From NCBI RefSeq assembly GCF_000269865.1, contig NZ_AKKV01000024.1:62001-126000 (forward strand): DNA of 64,000 nt, written 5' to 3'. This DNA comes from Fictibacillus macauensis ZFHKF-1 (lineage in GTDB: Bacteria > Bacillota > Bacilli > Bacillales > Fictibacillaceae). This document shows positions 25,033-33,574 of the stretch, piece after piece. How positions within the stretch are numbered: position 1 is the first letter of the stretch; the number at the start of each line of letters is the position of its first letter. The position numbers and the translations under genes were made by a program. The notes under the pieces were generated by a model. It ran no database searches and was not told where the DNA came from. It saw only the letters and a program-made list of their open reading frames with translations.

Positions 25033-25807
25033 GTTTTTTTTCCTCTCTTTCAAACTTCCATTTTAATACGCGTTTTTCAATAATTGCGACGACCACAAAA
25101 AATAACATACCGAGAATGGATAGAAGGAAAATCGCTGAAAATACAGCTTCAGCATTTAGATTCCCAGACATTCGTCGCGTATAATAGCCAAGACCAGCAT
25201 CCGCTCCTAACCATTCGCCAATCGTTGCCCCAACGACCGAAAATACCGCCACGAGCTTTAAGCCCGAAAAGATGGACGGTAATGCCATGGGTAACTGTAC
25301 TTTTCGAAATATCTGCATGCGCTTTGCGCCCATGGAGCGCAATAAATCTACGTATTCTTTATCATGCTGATTTAGCCCATCGTACACGCTGACGACAATC
25401 GGGAAAAAAGCAGTTAGAACGGCAATGCCTACTTTACTCCAAATGCTATAACCGAACCACATTACGAAAATAGGTGAAAGAGCAATCGTAGGAATCGTTT
25501 GGGAAATAAGTACAGCTGGATAGGTCATCCGTTCAATCGGACGAAAGAAAAACATAGCTATACCGAGGGCGCTTCCGGCAATGATTGAAATACTAAATCC
25601 AAGCAGCGACTCTTGTAATGTGGCCCATGTATCTTCCATTAACATCTCACGATTTTCAATAAGCGAATCAAGAATGCCCGACGGAGCAGGCAGTATAAAA
25701 GGAGGCACCTTCCCTGATTGAACGATCCATTCCCAAACCGCAAGAACGATGACCACTGCAAGTATAAACAAATAATATTCCTTGAACAATCTGCTAATTT
25801 TCTTCAT
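25016..25807 (-). CDS. thiX: ABC permease ThiX
   Basis: A 263-residue permease of the SsuC/TauC family with about six helices and the EAA-type loop DLLRSMGAKRMQIFRKVQLP. It forms the channel of the pyrimidine-precursor importer. It overlaps thiZ by 14 bp and thiY by 17 bp, so the three are translated together. Confidence 0.88.
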   Translation of the reverse strand: MKKISRLFKEYYLFILAVVIVLAVWEWIVQSGKVPPFILPAPSGILDSLIENREMLMEDTWATLQESLLGFSISIIAGSALGIAMFFFRPIERMTYPAVLISQTIPTIALSPIFVMWFGYSIWSKVGIAVLTAFFPIVVSVYDGLNQHDKEYVDLLRSMGAKRMQIFRKVQLPMALPSIFSGLKLVAVFSVVGATIGEWLGADAGLGYYTRRMSGNLNAEAVFSAIFLLSILGMLFFVVVAIIEKRVLKWKFEREEKKHEVMG

Positions 25808-26519
25808 GGGTAATCATACTCTCCAATGTATTCATCAGTTCAGCTATTTCAGGTGTCATTTGTTTACTCCTAGGTCGTGGCACGTCAATCTTCACTTCAT
25901 CCATCGTACCATTTTCATGTAGTACCATGACTCGATCACTCAAGAAAACCGCCTCAAATAAATCATGGGTAACGAGAACAATTGTTTTGTTCAGTTCCTG
26001 CCATAATGAAGAAATCCACGTGTGCATTTCTTTTTTTGTCATCGCATCTAATGCACCAAATGGTTCATCAAGCAACAAGACCTCTTTTCCTGTTAAAATC
26101 GTCCGTAAAAAAGCCACACGTTGACGCATTCCACCTGATAACTCATGCGGATAAGCATCTCGATACTCAAATAACCCAACTCGCTGTAGCCACATTTCAG
26201 CTTCTTGCCTCTTTTGTTGCTTCTTTTTTTGAATTTCAGCTGCTAATAATAAGTTATCAAAGACCGTTCGCCAAGGCATTAATAAATCCTTTTGTGGCAT
26301 AAACCCTGCTGCACCGAGGCTGGTTGCTGTTTCTTGAATTGTAATGGATCCGTGATCGGGCGTTAATAAGCCTGCAGCTAGTTTAAGAATGGTACTTTTT
26401 CCAGTTCCACTCTTGCCAACGATGGATAGAAATTCTCCATCCATCGCCTGCAAACTTACATTGCTTAAAATTCTTTTTTTCTTAATGGAATATGATAACT
26501 CTTTTATTTCTAATGACAA
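25794..26519 (-). CDS. thiZ: ABC transporter ATPase ThiZ
   Basis: A 241-residue ATPase with Walker A GKSGTGKST, signature LSGGMRQRV, Walker B VLLLDEPFGALD and switch His VTHD. It energises the ThiXYZ importer. Translation starts at a TTG eight bases after AGGAGG; an ATG near it is out of frame and soon stops. It begins 19 bp after tenA. Confidence 0.9.
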   Translation of the reverse strand: MSLEIKELSYSIKKKRILSNVSLQAMDGEFLSIVGKSGTGKSTILKLAAGLLTPDHGSITIQETATSLGAAGFMPQKDLLMPWRTVFDNLLLAAEIQKKKQQKRQEAEMWLQRVGLFEYRDAYPHELSGGMRQRVAFLRTILTGKEVLLLDEPFGALDAMTKKEMHTWISSLWQELNKTIVLVTHDLFEAVFLSDRVMVLHENGTMDEVKIDVPRPRSKQMTPEIAELMNTLESMITHEEN

Positions 26520-26538
26520 AGCATTGGCCTCCTATCCT

Positions 26539-27225
26539 CTATACTGGCCATTCATGCCCATAATACGACATATCCCAGAACATAAATTCAAATTTTGAGG
26601 TAATGATAAAATGATTTTCTAAGCGCTGAAGCTCTTCCTCATTTTTCCCATCAGCAAAAGCGTTCATGAATTGAAGGCTTTCTTCTACCATGACATCAAA
26701 ACCTTCTGAAGAGTACATTTCAATCCACGCTCTATAAGGATGACCTTCTAAATCACCAACCGCTTCTTTTAAACGCATCCCAATTTCATAATAACTCCAT
26801 GCACATGGCAATAAACAAGCCATTACATCGGCGATCGAACCTTGTTGTGCTGCACTTAACATATAATGTGTATAAGCAAGGTTACTCGGAGCTGCTTGTT
26901 CCTTTTCTAGTTCCTCACGAGATACACCAATTTCTGCACAATATTGACGATGTAGATCCATTTCACGATTCAACGTTCCGTCAAGATGACTCGCAAACCA
27001 CCCCATCGTCGTTAAATCATTAGCTTTTACAGCTCCAATCGCAAATAACTTAGCATACTCTATTAAATACACATAATCTTGCTTCATATAATACATAAAT
27101 CGTTCCATAGGCAATGTTCCGTCCTTAATGCCTTGAACGAAAGGATGGGCAAAAATAGCTTCCCACACATCATCTGCGCTTTGACGCAATCTTTCTGCAA
27201 ACGTACCTTTTTTAACAAGTGTCAT
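26539..27225 (-). CDS. tenA: Aminopyrimidine aminohydrolase / thiaminase II
   Basis: A 228-residue TenA that hydrolyses aminomethyl-pyrimidine to HMP for thiamin salvage. The nucleophilic Cys is in CLLPCAWSYYEIG, with further family residues in YYMKQDYVYLIEYAKL and IEMYSSEGF. The ATG at 27225 has AAGGAG eight bases before it. It sits 83 bp after thiF and 19 bp before the importer genes, exactly the partner expected for imported pyrimidine fragments. No terminator or second TPP switch separates it from thiF. Confidence 0.95.
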   Translation of the reverse strand: MTLVKKGTFAERLRQSADDVWEAIFAHPFVQGIKDGTLPMERFMYYMKQDYVYLIEYAKLFAIGAVKANDLTTMGWFASHLDGTLNREMDLHRQYCAEIGVSREELEKEQAAPSNLAYTHYMLSAAQQGSIADVMACLLPCAWSYYEIGMRLKEAVGDLEGHPYRAWIEMYSSEGFDVMVEESLQFMNAFADGKNEEELQRLENHFIITSKFEFMFWDMSYYGHEWPV

Positions 27226-27308
27226 ACGATGCACTCCTTTTTATCAGATTGAAATCTATAGTTTATGAACTTATAGTAACTTCATCGCTGTTCCTTACGA
27301 TCATGCAA

Positions 27309-28328
27309 CTAGCCTATCAAGCTATAATATAAATTTTTTGCTTGGGCAATATCTTTTGTTCCATGCACAAGTACTCGTCCATCTTTAAAAAAGACGAGGC
27401 GATGCTCTCCCTTGCTATAAGAAAGAAGATACGGATTTTGTTCTACTTTCCCGTCCAATTTCATAAGTGCAGAGGAAAGCGCTTCTAAATTGCGTTCTTC
27501 AGTAAGCGTTGGTCGAATTTGCACTGTGTTTCTTCCGCAAAGCACGGCTGTTTTCGTTTGTTGATCAGGCTGTAAGTATGGATAAACAGGCTGTTCACCG
27601 CATGACGGACAATCAGCTTTTTTCAGTTTTTGCACATCCATACTAATATATTGATTGTTCCACATATCAAAAGAAACAAGCTTCCTTTTTAATGCAGCTT
27701 TATTTCCCGTTAACAGCTTTAGTGCCTCTGCAGTTTGATGAGCGACAACCATTCCAACAGCTGGAGCAATGATTCCTGCCGTATCACACGTTGCTCCTCC
27801 CATAGGAACTTTTTCTAACAAGCAACTTAAACATGGTGTCTCCTCGGGAAGAATGACATAACTTAAGCCATAGCTTCCTACACATGCTCCGTAGATCCAT
27901 GGAATGCCTCGTTGTTGAGCGATATCATTAATAATGAGGCGTGTATCAAAGTTATCCGTAGCATCAATAATTAAATCAGCAAATTCCGTAAGCTCTCGCA
28001 GCTCTTCTGGACCAACATCCATGACTTGTCCTTCAATGCGCACGTCAGAATTAATAAGTTCCAAGCGTTCGCGAGCTGCGACAGCTTTTGGCATACGATA
28101 CTTGGCATCTTCTTCTGAGAACAACTGTTGTCGTTGCAAATTACTCCATTCGACGTAATCGCGATCAGCAATCGTTACATGACCGACTCCTGCGCGAACG
28201 AGTATTTCCGCATTGCCTGTACCAAGTGCACCAGCGCCAATAATGACGACGTGTTGATCGGCTAGCTTACGTTGTCCTTCTTCTCCTATGGGCTCAAATA
28301 ATTGTTGCCTGGAGTAGCGATCGTTCAT
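27309..28328 (-). CDS. thiF: ThiS adenylyltransferase ThiF (MoeB-like)
   Basis: A 339-residue E1-like enzyme that adenylates the C-terminal glycine of ThiS during thiazole synthesis. The nucleotide loop GAGALGTGNAEILVRAGVG and the RQQLF arginine motif are intact. Two CxxC pairs (CLSC and CPSC) form the structural zinc site. Residues beyond about 270 are an extra C-terminal region, also seen in some MoeB/ThiF proteins. It abuts thiG with no gap. Confidence 0.94.
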   Translation of the reverse strand: MNDRYSRQQLFEPIGEEGQRKLADQHVVIIGAGALGTGNAEILVRAGVGHVTIADRDYVEWSNLQRQQLFSEEDAKYRMPKAVAARERLELINSDVRIEGQVMDVGPEELRELTEFADLIIDATDNFDTRLIINDIAQQRGIPWIYGACVGSYGLSYVILPEETPCLSCLLEKVPMGGATCDTAGIIAPAVGMVVAHQTAEALKLLTGNKAALKRKLVSFDMWNNQYISMDVQKLKKADCPSCGEQPVYPYLQPDQQTKTAVLCGRNTVQIRPTLTEERNLEALSSALMKLDGKVEQNPYLLSYSKGEHRLVFFKDGRVLVHGTKDIAQAKNLYYSLIG

Positions 28329-29093
28329 TTAAACACTCATTCCCTCCAGCGGACTACTTGCCGTTGCATAGCGTTTCTTCGGGATTCTTCCTGCTTCAAA
28401 TCCTAGTCTTCCTGCTTGAATTGCTAGTTTCATTGCTTCAGCCATCTTCACAGGATCCTTTGCTCCTGACACTGCTGTGTTTAACAGTACACCATCCGCT
28501 CCAAGCTCCATGGCAATCGCTACGTCAGCTGGAGAACCGATGCCGGCATCCACAATAACTGGAACATTTGCTTGCTCAATAATCAAACTCATATTCAATG
28601 GATTGACAATTCCAAGACCAGACCCGATTGGAGAAGCTCCCGGCATAATCGCATGCACACCAAGTTCCTCTAATTTTCGTGCAAGAAGCACGTCATCTGA
28701 AGTATACGGCAGCACCGTAAACCCTTCTTCAAGCAACATTTCCGATGCTTTTAACGTTTCAACCGGATCAGGAAGTAGGGTTGTAAAGTCACCAATCACT
28801 TCTACCTTAATCATATCACAGAGCCCACTTGCTTTTGCTAGTTTCGCAATGCGAACAGCTTCTTCTGCTGTTTTTGCGCCAGCCGTATTTGGTAGTAAAG
28901 TAAAACGTTTTGCATCTAACTTTTCTAAGAAATTCGGTTGCTCTGGATCAAATATATTCATTCTTCTTACTGCAAACGTCAGTATTTCCGTCTCAGAAAT
29001 GTCGACTGCTTTTTTTTGTATATCAAAATCAGGAAATTTCCCTGTACCTAGTAATAAGCGCGATTGAAATTCATAGCTTCCTATTTTCAACAT
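28329..29093 (-). CDS. thiG: Thiazole synthase
   Basis: A 254-residue TIM-barrel enzyme that builds the thiazole phosphate from deoxyxylulose phosphate, dehydroglycine and ThiS-thiocarboxylate. Visible are [13 protein letters not shown] at the start, the Schiff-base lysine in [11 protein letters not shown], and the phosphate-binding [28 protein letters not shown]. Length is standard. Four-base gap after thiS. Confidence 0.97.
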   Translation of the reverse strand: MLKIGSYEFQSRLLLGTGKFPDFDIQKKAVDISETEILTFAVRRMNIFDPEQPNFLEKLDAKRFTLLPNTAGAKTAEEAVRIAKLAKASGLCDMIKVEVIGDFTTLLPDPVETLKASEMLLEEGFTVLPYTSDDVLLARKLEELGVHAIMPGASPIGSGLGIVNPLNMSLIIEQANVPVIVDAGIGSPADVAIAMELGADGVLLNTAVSGAKDPVKMAEAMKLAIQAGRLGFEAGRIPKKRYATASSPLEGMSV

Positions 29094-29097
29094 GCTG

Positions 29098-29298
29098 TCA
29101 TCCTCCTCCTACAAAGTGAACAATTTCTACTTTGTCTCCGTTACTTAATCTTGTTTGTGCATGCGCACTCTTATCTAATATTTCTTGATTGAGCTCGACG
29201 ATGGCCCCTTTATTAGCTAACTTTAATTCCAACAGCATATCTTCTACCGTTTCTGCACCCTCAAGGTCTAGATGATTTCCATTAATGAATAGTTTCAT
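29098..29298 (-). CDS. thiS: Sulfur carrier protein ThiS
   Basis: A 66-residue ubiquitin-like carrier that brings sulfur to thiazole synthesis as a C-terminal thiocarboxylate. The fold pattern and the terminal Gly-Gly (VHFVGGG) are present; three glycines end the chain rather than two. It sits between thiO and thiG with four-base gaps. Confidence 0.95.
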   Translation of the reverse strand: MKLFINGNHLDLEGAETVEDMLLELKLANKGAIVELNQEILDKSAHAQTRLSNGDKVEIVHFVGGG

Positions 29299-29302
29299 TT
29301 TC

Positions 29303-30439
29303 TTACCTCATTCCTTTGTTTTCTTGCAGCATACTCACACGGTTTGGAGAAAATGCCTCCATTGCTAAAGGAGCATGACCAAGTATTGCTTGTGCTATCC
29401 ATTCTCCGGTCAAAGGGCTTAAAAGAATGCCATTTCGGTAATGACCCGCAGCAAAATACAGCGAATCATTTTCCGGATGAGCACCTAAGTAAGGTAGACC
29501 GTCAATCGTTTGTGGGCGAAAGCCTGTCCAAGCTTTTTCCCATTGCCCTAATTTCACCTCTGGCACAAGTGTTGTTGCTTGATCCAATAATTCTAGTACG
29601 CCGCCAGCAGTTACTTTTTTATCAAATGTATCTGGACGCATCGTCGCCCCAATTAAGAGACGTCCTCCTCGTTTTGGAACGAGGTAACAGTGCCCCGAGA
29701 TCACCGTTGAGGCGATGGGTGGCTTTGGAAATGTTAAGGATAGGCACTCCCCTTTAACAGGATAGAGCGGCAATGACAGATCTGTTAATTTTGCAAGTTG
29801 TTCTGTCCAAACACCTGAAGCAGCTACAAATTTTTCTGCAAAGTATTCACCTGCATTACTTCCTACCTTGACGCCATGTGCTGTCACTTCAATCTTTTGT
29901 ACTTCTGCATACTCGCAAATCGTTGCTCCGCGCTCAATGGCACCTTGGGCAAAGGCTTTTGTAAGACGAGCAGCACTAACTTGACCATCTTTCGGTAAAT
30001 ACAAAGCACCGAATAACTCACCGTTTAGGTGGGGCTCCATTGACTTTAACTGTCGGGAATCCACCCACTCTGCAGGCTGATGATTATTTGTATGAAACGC
30101 CCTTATGGACTGTAAATAAGCAGCGTCTTCCTCATTCCAGGCGACTTTCAAAAGACCACGATCAACAAACTCGATATCGATTCCACTGCTTTCTTTTAGT
30201 TCATGGGCTAGCATAGGAAAGCGACTTCGACTTTCACGAGCCATTTCATATAAAGGACCTGTTTCATGAATCTCAGCTTGGGCCCCAAGCATTCCCCCAG
30301 CCGCCATGGACGCCTCGCATCCTATGGTCTGGCGCTCGAGTACGAGAACAGATAACGAAGAATACTTTCTTAAATGATAAGCAATTGAACAGCCTATTAC
30401 ACCGCCACCAGCAATAATGACATCATATCGTTTGTTCAA
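29303..30439 (-). CDS. thiO: Glycine oxidase ThiO
   Basis: A 378-residue FAD enzyme that oxidises glycine to the imine used by ThiG. The dinucleotide loop IIAGGGVIGCSIAYHL is at residues 8-23 and the C-terminal FAD block LYFAAGHYRNGILLSPLTG is intact. Translation starts at a TTG after AGGGTGA; no in-frame ATG is nearby. It overlaps tenI by 17 bp. Confidence 0.94.
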   Translation of the reverse strand: MNKRYDVIIAGGGVIGCSIAYHLRKYSSLSVLVLERQTIGCEASMAAGGMLGAQAEIHETGPLYEMARESRSRFPMLAHELKESSGIDIEFVDRGLLKVAWNEEDAAYLQSIRAFHTNNHQPAEWVDSRQLKSMEPHLNGELFGALYLPKDGQVSAARLTKAFAQGAIERGATICEYAEVQKIEVTAHGVKVGSNAGEYFAEKFVAASGVWTEQLAKLTDLSLPLYPVKGECLSLTFPKPPIASTVISGHCYLVPKRGGRLLIGATMRPDTFDKKVTAGGVLELLDQATTLVPEVKLGQWEKAWTGFRPQTIDGLPYLGAHPENDSLYFAAGHYRNGILLSPLTGEWIAQAILGHAPLAMEAFSPNRVSMLQENKGMR

Positions 30440-31052
30440 TCTGTTTCACCCTTCCGTTCAGTGCCTCATAATAACGTTTAACAGCCTGTAGAGCATTCGG
30501 TGCATTCCACACGCCACTCATAACAGCAATGCCACTAGCCCCTGCTGCAATAACTTCAGAAACATTTTCAGGAGCAATCCCTCCAATAGCAATAACAGGA
30601 ATACTTAGCTTGCTTGCTATTTCTTGGAGCTGTAGTAGCCCTCGAGCCGGTAAATTTTGTTTACTATTCGTTTGAAACACATGACCGAATAACACATAAT
30701 CTGCTCCTTGAAACTCTGCTTCCTTACCTTCAGAAAGGGAATGAACAGAACGACCTATTCTCATCGTACCGTAATGATCTTTAGCTAAAGCTACTGGCAA
30801 GCTCGTTCCTTTTAAATGCAGGCCACCAGCATCAACAGCACTAGCCGCCTCTGCACAGTGATTAATAACAAGGGAAGAAGAATGAAAACCTGCTCTTAAT
30901 AAGGCTTGGGCATAATGGTATATTTCACTACCGCTGCATCCATTTTCACGAAGATGAACATAGGACACGTACGGAGCAATTTTCATAGCCTTTTCTGTTA
31001 ACGTATCAACATTTTGAATGCCATTGGTGATTACGTGAAATTCGTATTCCAC
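30423..31052 (-). CDS. tenI: Thiazole tautomerase TenI
   Basis: A 209-residue TIM-barrel protein, paralogous to ThiE, that aromatises the ThiG product. Motifs shared with B. subtilis TenI include IGRSVHSL, ADYVLFGHVF, IPVIAIGGI and GIAVMSG. The GTG at 31052 is chosen (AAGGAG seven bases before); any longer reading would run into the riboswitch terminator. First gene of the operon. Confidence 0.93.
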   Translation of the reverse strand: MEYEFHVITNGIQNVDTLTEKAMKIAPYVSYVHLRENGCSGSEIYHYAQALLRAGFHSSSLVINHCAEAASAVDAGGLHLKGTSLPVALAKDHYGTMRIGRSVHSLSEGKEAEFQGADYVLFGHVFQTNSKQNLPARGLLQLQEIASKLSIPVIAIGGIAPENVSEVIAAGASGIAVMSGVWNAPNALQAVKRYYEALNGRVKQIEQTI

Positions 31053-31074
31053 CCTTTTTCTCCTTCTTTCCATA

Positions 31075-31112
31075 CAAAAAAGCCGCATCTCCCGAAGGAA
31101 AAGCGGCTTATC
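31075..31112 (-). terminator. TPP-riboswitch terminator
   Basis: Minus-strand stem AAGCCGC / GCGGCTT with six T, between the TPP aptamer and the tenI ribosome site; it is the expression platform. Confidence 0.85.
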
Positions 31113-31152
31113 ATCAAATTTATTCAACAGCAGCTTACTTCGTTAAGTGCTG

Positions 31153-31245
31153 CTTGCCACTTCCCTCCGCCGGTTTCAACCGGATCAGGTTCAAAGAGTT
31201 TAGAACAGTTGTTCAGTCTCAGCCTTAAGGCTCCCCTAGTGATGC
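31153..31245 (-). ncRNA. TPP (thi-box) riboswitch
   Basis: Minus-strand aptamer with the diagnostic blocks AGGGGAGCC, GGCTGAGA, TTTGAACCTGATCCGGTT and GGCGGAGGGAAGTGGC. It precedes a terminator and tenI. Thiamin pyrophosphate should end transcription before the whole nine-gene operon. Confidence 0.97.
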
Positions 31246-31299
31246 TATTTAGATTTCATTACACTCTATATCTTACCACTGCAGGAAAAAATGTAAAGG

Positions 31300-32685
31300 T
31301 TAGAAGCTAATTTTTTCATCTAAGAACGTACGAAGCTCTGCAATCGGCATACGAACTTGTTCCATCGTATCACGATCACGAACTGTTACTTGACCGTCTT
31401 CTTTCGAATCAAAATCATACGTAATACAATATGGTGTTCCAATTTCATCTTGGCGGCGATAGCGTTTACCAATAGAACCTGTTTCATCATAATCAACCAT
31501 AAAATCTTTTGCCAACCCAGCAAACACGTCACGCGCTTCATCAGATAGCTTCTTAGATAATGGTAGAATGGCTGCTTTAAAAGGAGCAAGCGCTGGGTGT
31601 AAATGAAGAACCGCACGCGTGTCGCCACCTTCTAATTCCTCTTCTTCATAAGCATCAATTAAAAAGGCAAGCGTGACACGATCCGCTCCAAGAGATGGTT
31701 CAATGCAATAAGGAATGTAGCGTTCATTCGTTTCTTGATCAATATAGTTAAAGTCTTCACCAGAATGTTCACTATGACGTTTTAAATCAAAGTCTGTTCG
31801 TGATGCAATACCCCAAAGCTCACCCCATCCAAATGGGAATTTATATTCAAAGTCTGTTGTTGCATTGCTGTAATGAGACAATTCTTCAGACTCATGATCG
31901 CGCAGGCGTAAAGAATCTTGCTTCATGCCAAGATTTAATAAAAAGTCATGTGCATACTGCTTCCAGAAATCAAACCACTTTAATTCCTCACCTGGTTTAC
32001 AGAAAAATTCAAGTTCCATTTGCTCAAATTCGCGAGTACGGAATGTAAAGTTTCCAGGCGTGATTTCGTTACGGAAGCTTTTACCGACTTGCGCAATACC
32101 AAACGGAAGCTTTTTACGCATCGTACGTTGGACATTTTTAAAGTTCACAAAAATCCCTTGCGCTGTCTCTGGGCGAAGATAAATTTCATTGCTGCTTGAT
32201 TCTGTTACTCCTTGGAACGTTTTAAACATCAGATTAAACTGGCGGATAGACGTAAAATCATGCTCTCCACACTCAGGACAAGCAATATTGTTTTCTTCAA
32301 CAAGCTTTTCCATCTCTTCAAAAGAAAGACCATCTACGATTTTTTCAACGCCTTTTTCTAATAAAGCATCTTCAATTAACTTGTCAGCACGATGGCGCGC
32401 CTTACACTTCTTACAATCAATCATTGGATCATTAAAGTTACCGATATGTCCAGAAGCTACCCATGTCTTTGGGTTCATTAAAATAGCAGCATCTAATCCA
32501 ACGTTATATGGGGATTCTTGTACGAATTTTTTCCACCATGCTTTTTTAACATTGTTCTTAAGTTCAACACCAAGTGGACCATAATCCCACGTATTCGATA
32601 ATCCTCCATAAATTTCTGAACCCGGAAAAACATATCCGCGTTGTTTTGCCATATTGACAACTTGCTCCATCGTTACACTCATCAT
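31300..32685 (-). CDS. glyQS: Glycyl-tRNA synthetase (single-chain, dimeric)
   Basis: A 461-residue class II synthetase that charges tRNA-Gly. It is the alpha2 type found in some bacilli, archaea and eukaryotes, not the GlyQ/GlyS tetramer. Visible are [13 protein letters not shown] at the N-terminus, a zinc-like CxxC pair region (CKKC, CPEC), motif 2 ([25 protein letters not shown]) and motif 3 ([12 protein letters not shown]). Ribosome site AAAGGAG. Controlled by a T-box leader. Confidence 0.96.
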   Translation of the reverse strand: MMSVTMEQVVNMAKQRGYVFPGSEIYGGLSNTWDYGPLGVELKNNVKKAWWKKFVQESPYNVGLDAAILMNPKTWVASGHIGNFNDPMIDCKKCKARHRADKLIEDALLEKGVEKIVDGLSFEEMEKLVEENNIACPECGEHDFTSIRQFNLMFKTFQGVTESSSNEIYLRPETAQGIFVNFKNVQRTMRKKLPFGIAQVGKSFRNEITPGNFTFRTREFEQMELEFFCKPGEELKWFDFWKQYAHDFLLNLGMKQDSLRLRDHESEELSHYSNATTDFEYKFPFGWGELWGIASRTDFDLKRHSEHSGEDFNYIDQETNERYIPYCIEPSLGADRVTLAFLIDAYEEEELEGGDTRAVLHLHPALAPFKAAILPLSKKLSDEARDVFAGLAKDFMVDYDETGSIGKRYRRQDEIGTPYCITYDFDSKEDGQVTVRDRDTMEQVRMPIAELRTFLDEKISF

Positions 32686-32742
32686 GATCTCTCCTTTTTT
32701 CTACAATCGTACGTTCTTCAACGAACGAAAGCTATGACAATA

Positions 32743-32974
32743 AAAAAAGCCTTCATCCCTAGACAATTTCTTGTCTAGGGACGAAAGCTTATATGCTCAC
32801 GCGGTTCCACCCTAATTGATGTGTACGTTTATACACATCCGCTCAAGTTACATAATCGCTCGAGACTGCCGTTTCTCTGAACATTTTTTTCAGGCTCTCA
32901 CCGCCCCTGAATCGCTACTAAAAAGTGGCTCAGATACTATAGGTCTGTCATAGCTTTTCAACTTTTAGATTATG
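32743..32974 (-). ncRNA. T-box leader of glyQS
   Basis: Minus-strand leader with the T-box sequence AGGGTGGAACCGCG (32800-32813) and a terminator (32743-32790, stem around TCCCTAGACAA / TTGTCTAGGGA with seven T). Uncharged tRNA-Gly should stabilise the antiterminator. The specifier codon was not resolved by eye; tRNA-Gly is inferred from the gene. Confidence 0.93.
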
Positions 32975-32980
32975 GGAAAA

Positions 32981-33009
32981 ATAGTACATTTTTTAAGAGT
33001 AATTGTCAA
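32981..33009 (-). promoter_or_regulatory. SigA promoter of glyQS
   Basis: Minus-strand TTGACA (33004-33009), 17-bp spacer, TACTAT (32981-32986), just upstream of the T-box leader. Confidence 0.8.
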
Positions 33010-33081
33010 GTACCTTTTAAGATTATCCTTTCCCACACCTCAAGTCTCCATACATTAGGATGAGCATATGAGTGATGTGCG

Positions 33082-33495
33082 TTAGTAGCTGTAATTATAG
33101 CCTTGACTATAACCAGCTCCACCATAGGCTCCCGGTCCACCAAATCCTCCTGGTGTTCCTGGTCCTCCAAACCCACCGTACGCACCTGGATAGCCACCGT
33201 AGCTACCAGGATAGCCATATGGCCCCGGAGCTACCCCTCCGTAATTATAACCATAGCCGTAGCCATATACCGGCGGTCGCGGCCGGGCTATCGCAAATCC
33301 AGCAATGGATCCTAATCCTAATCCGAGCAAGGCACCACCTAAAAGTGGAAAAAACCGATCGCGTTCTTGCCATAAATAGACATTATCTGCATCTACATGA
33401 TGAATAACACCTGTATGCATTTGTCCATCATGTGTTGCAATCTCTACCTGCTGACCAATGTGAGCACAACATAAATCATAATAGCGTTCTCGCAA
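33082..33495 (-). CDS. Sm-like N-terminal domain with Gly/Tyr-rich tail
   Basis: A 137-residue protein from a TTG start seven bases after AGGAGGG. Residues 10-42 (IGQQVEIATHDGQMHTGVIHHVDADNVYLW) follow the two-strand pattern of Sm/LSm-type barrels. Residues 48-68 are a hydrophobic, glycine-rich helix (LLGGALLGLGLGSIAGFAIA). The rest, from about 70, is low complexity with repeated YGG, GGF and PG units. A second protein of the same plan is at 58010-58462. Such tails occur in spore-coat proteins; the role is not known. Confidence 0.7.
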   Translation of the reverse strand: MRERYYDLCCAHIGQQVEIATHDGQMHTGVIHHVDADNVYLWQERDRFFPLLGGALLGLGLGSIAGFAIARPRPPVYGYGYGYNYGGVAPGPYGYPGSYGGYPGAYGGFGGPGTPGGFGGPGAYGGAGYSQGYNYSY

Positions 33496-33574
33496 AGAAG
33501 GTCCCTCCTTTTCATTTAATTCTATTTAGTCTATGCATTTATAAACAAACGGTGTTGTCACGAAACAAGCTTCA

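Noticed and set aside
28477-29067. 196-codon frame opposite thiG
   Set aside because: It is the antisense shadow of thiG, which has clear motifs, and there is no ribosome site.
31053-31127. Longer N-terminus for TenI
   Set aside because: It would encode across the riboswitch terminator; the GTG with AAGGAG at 31052 is the better start.
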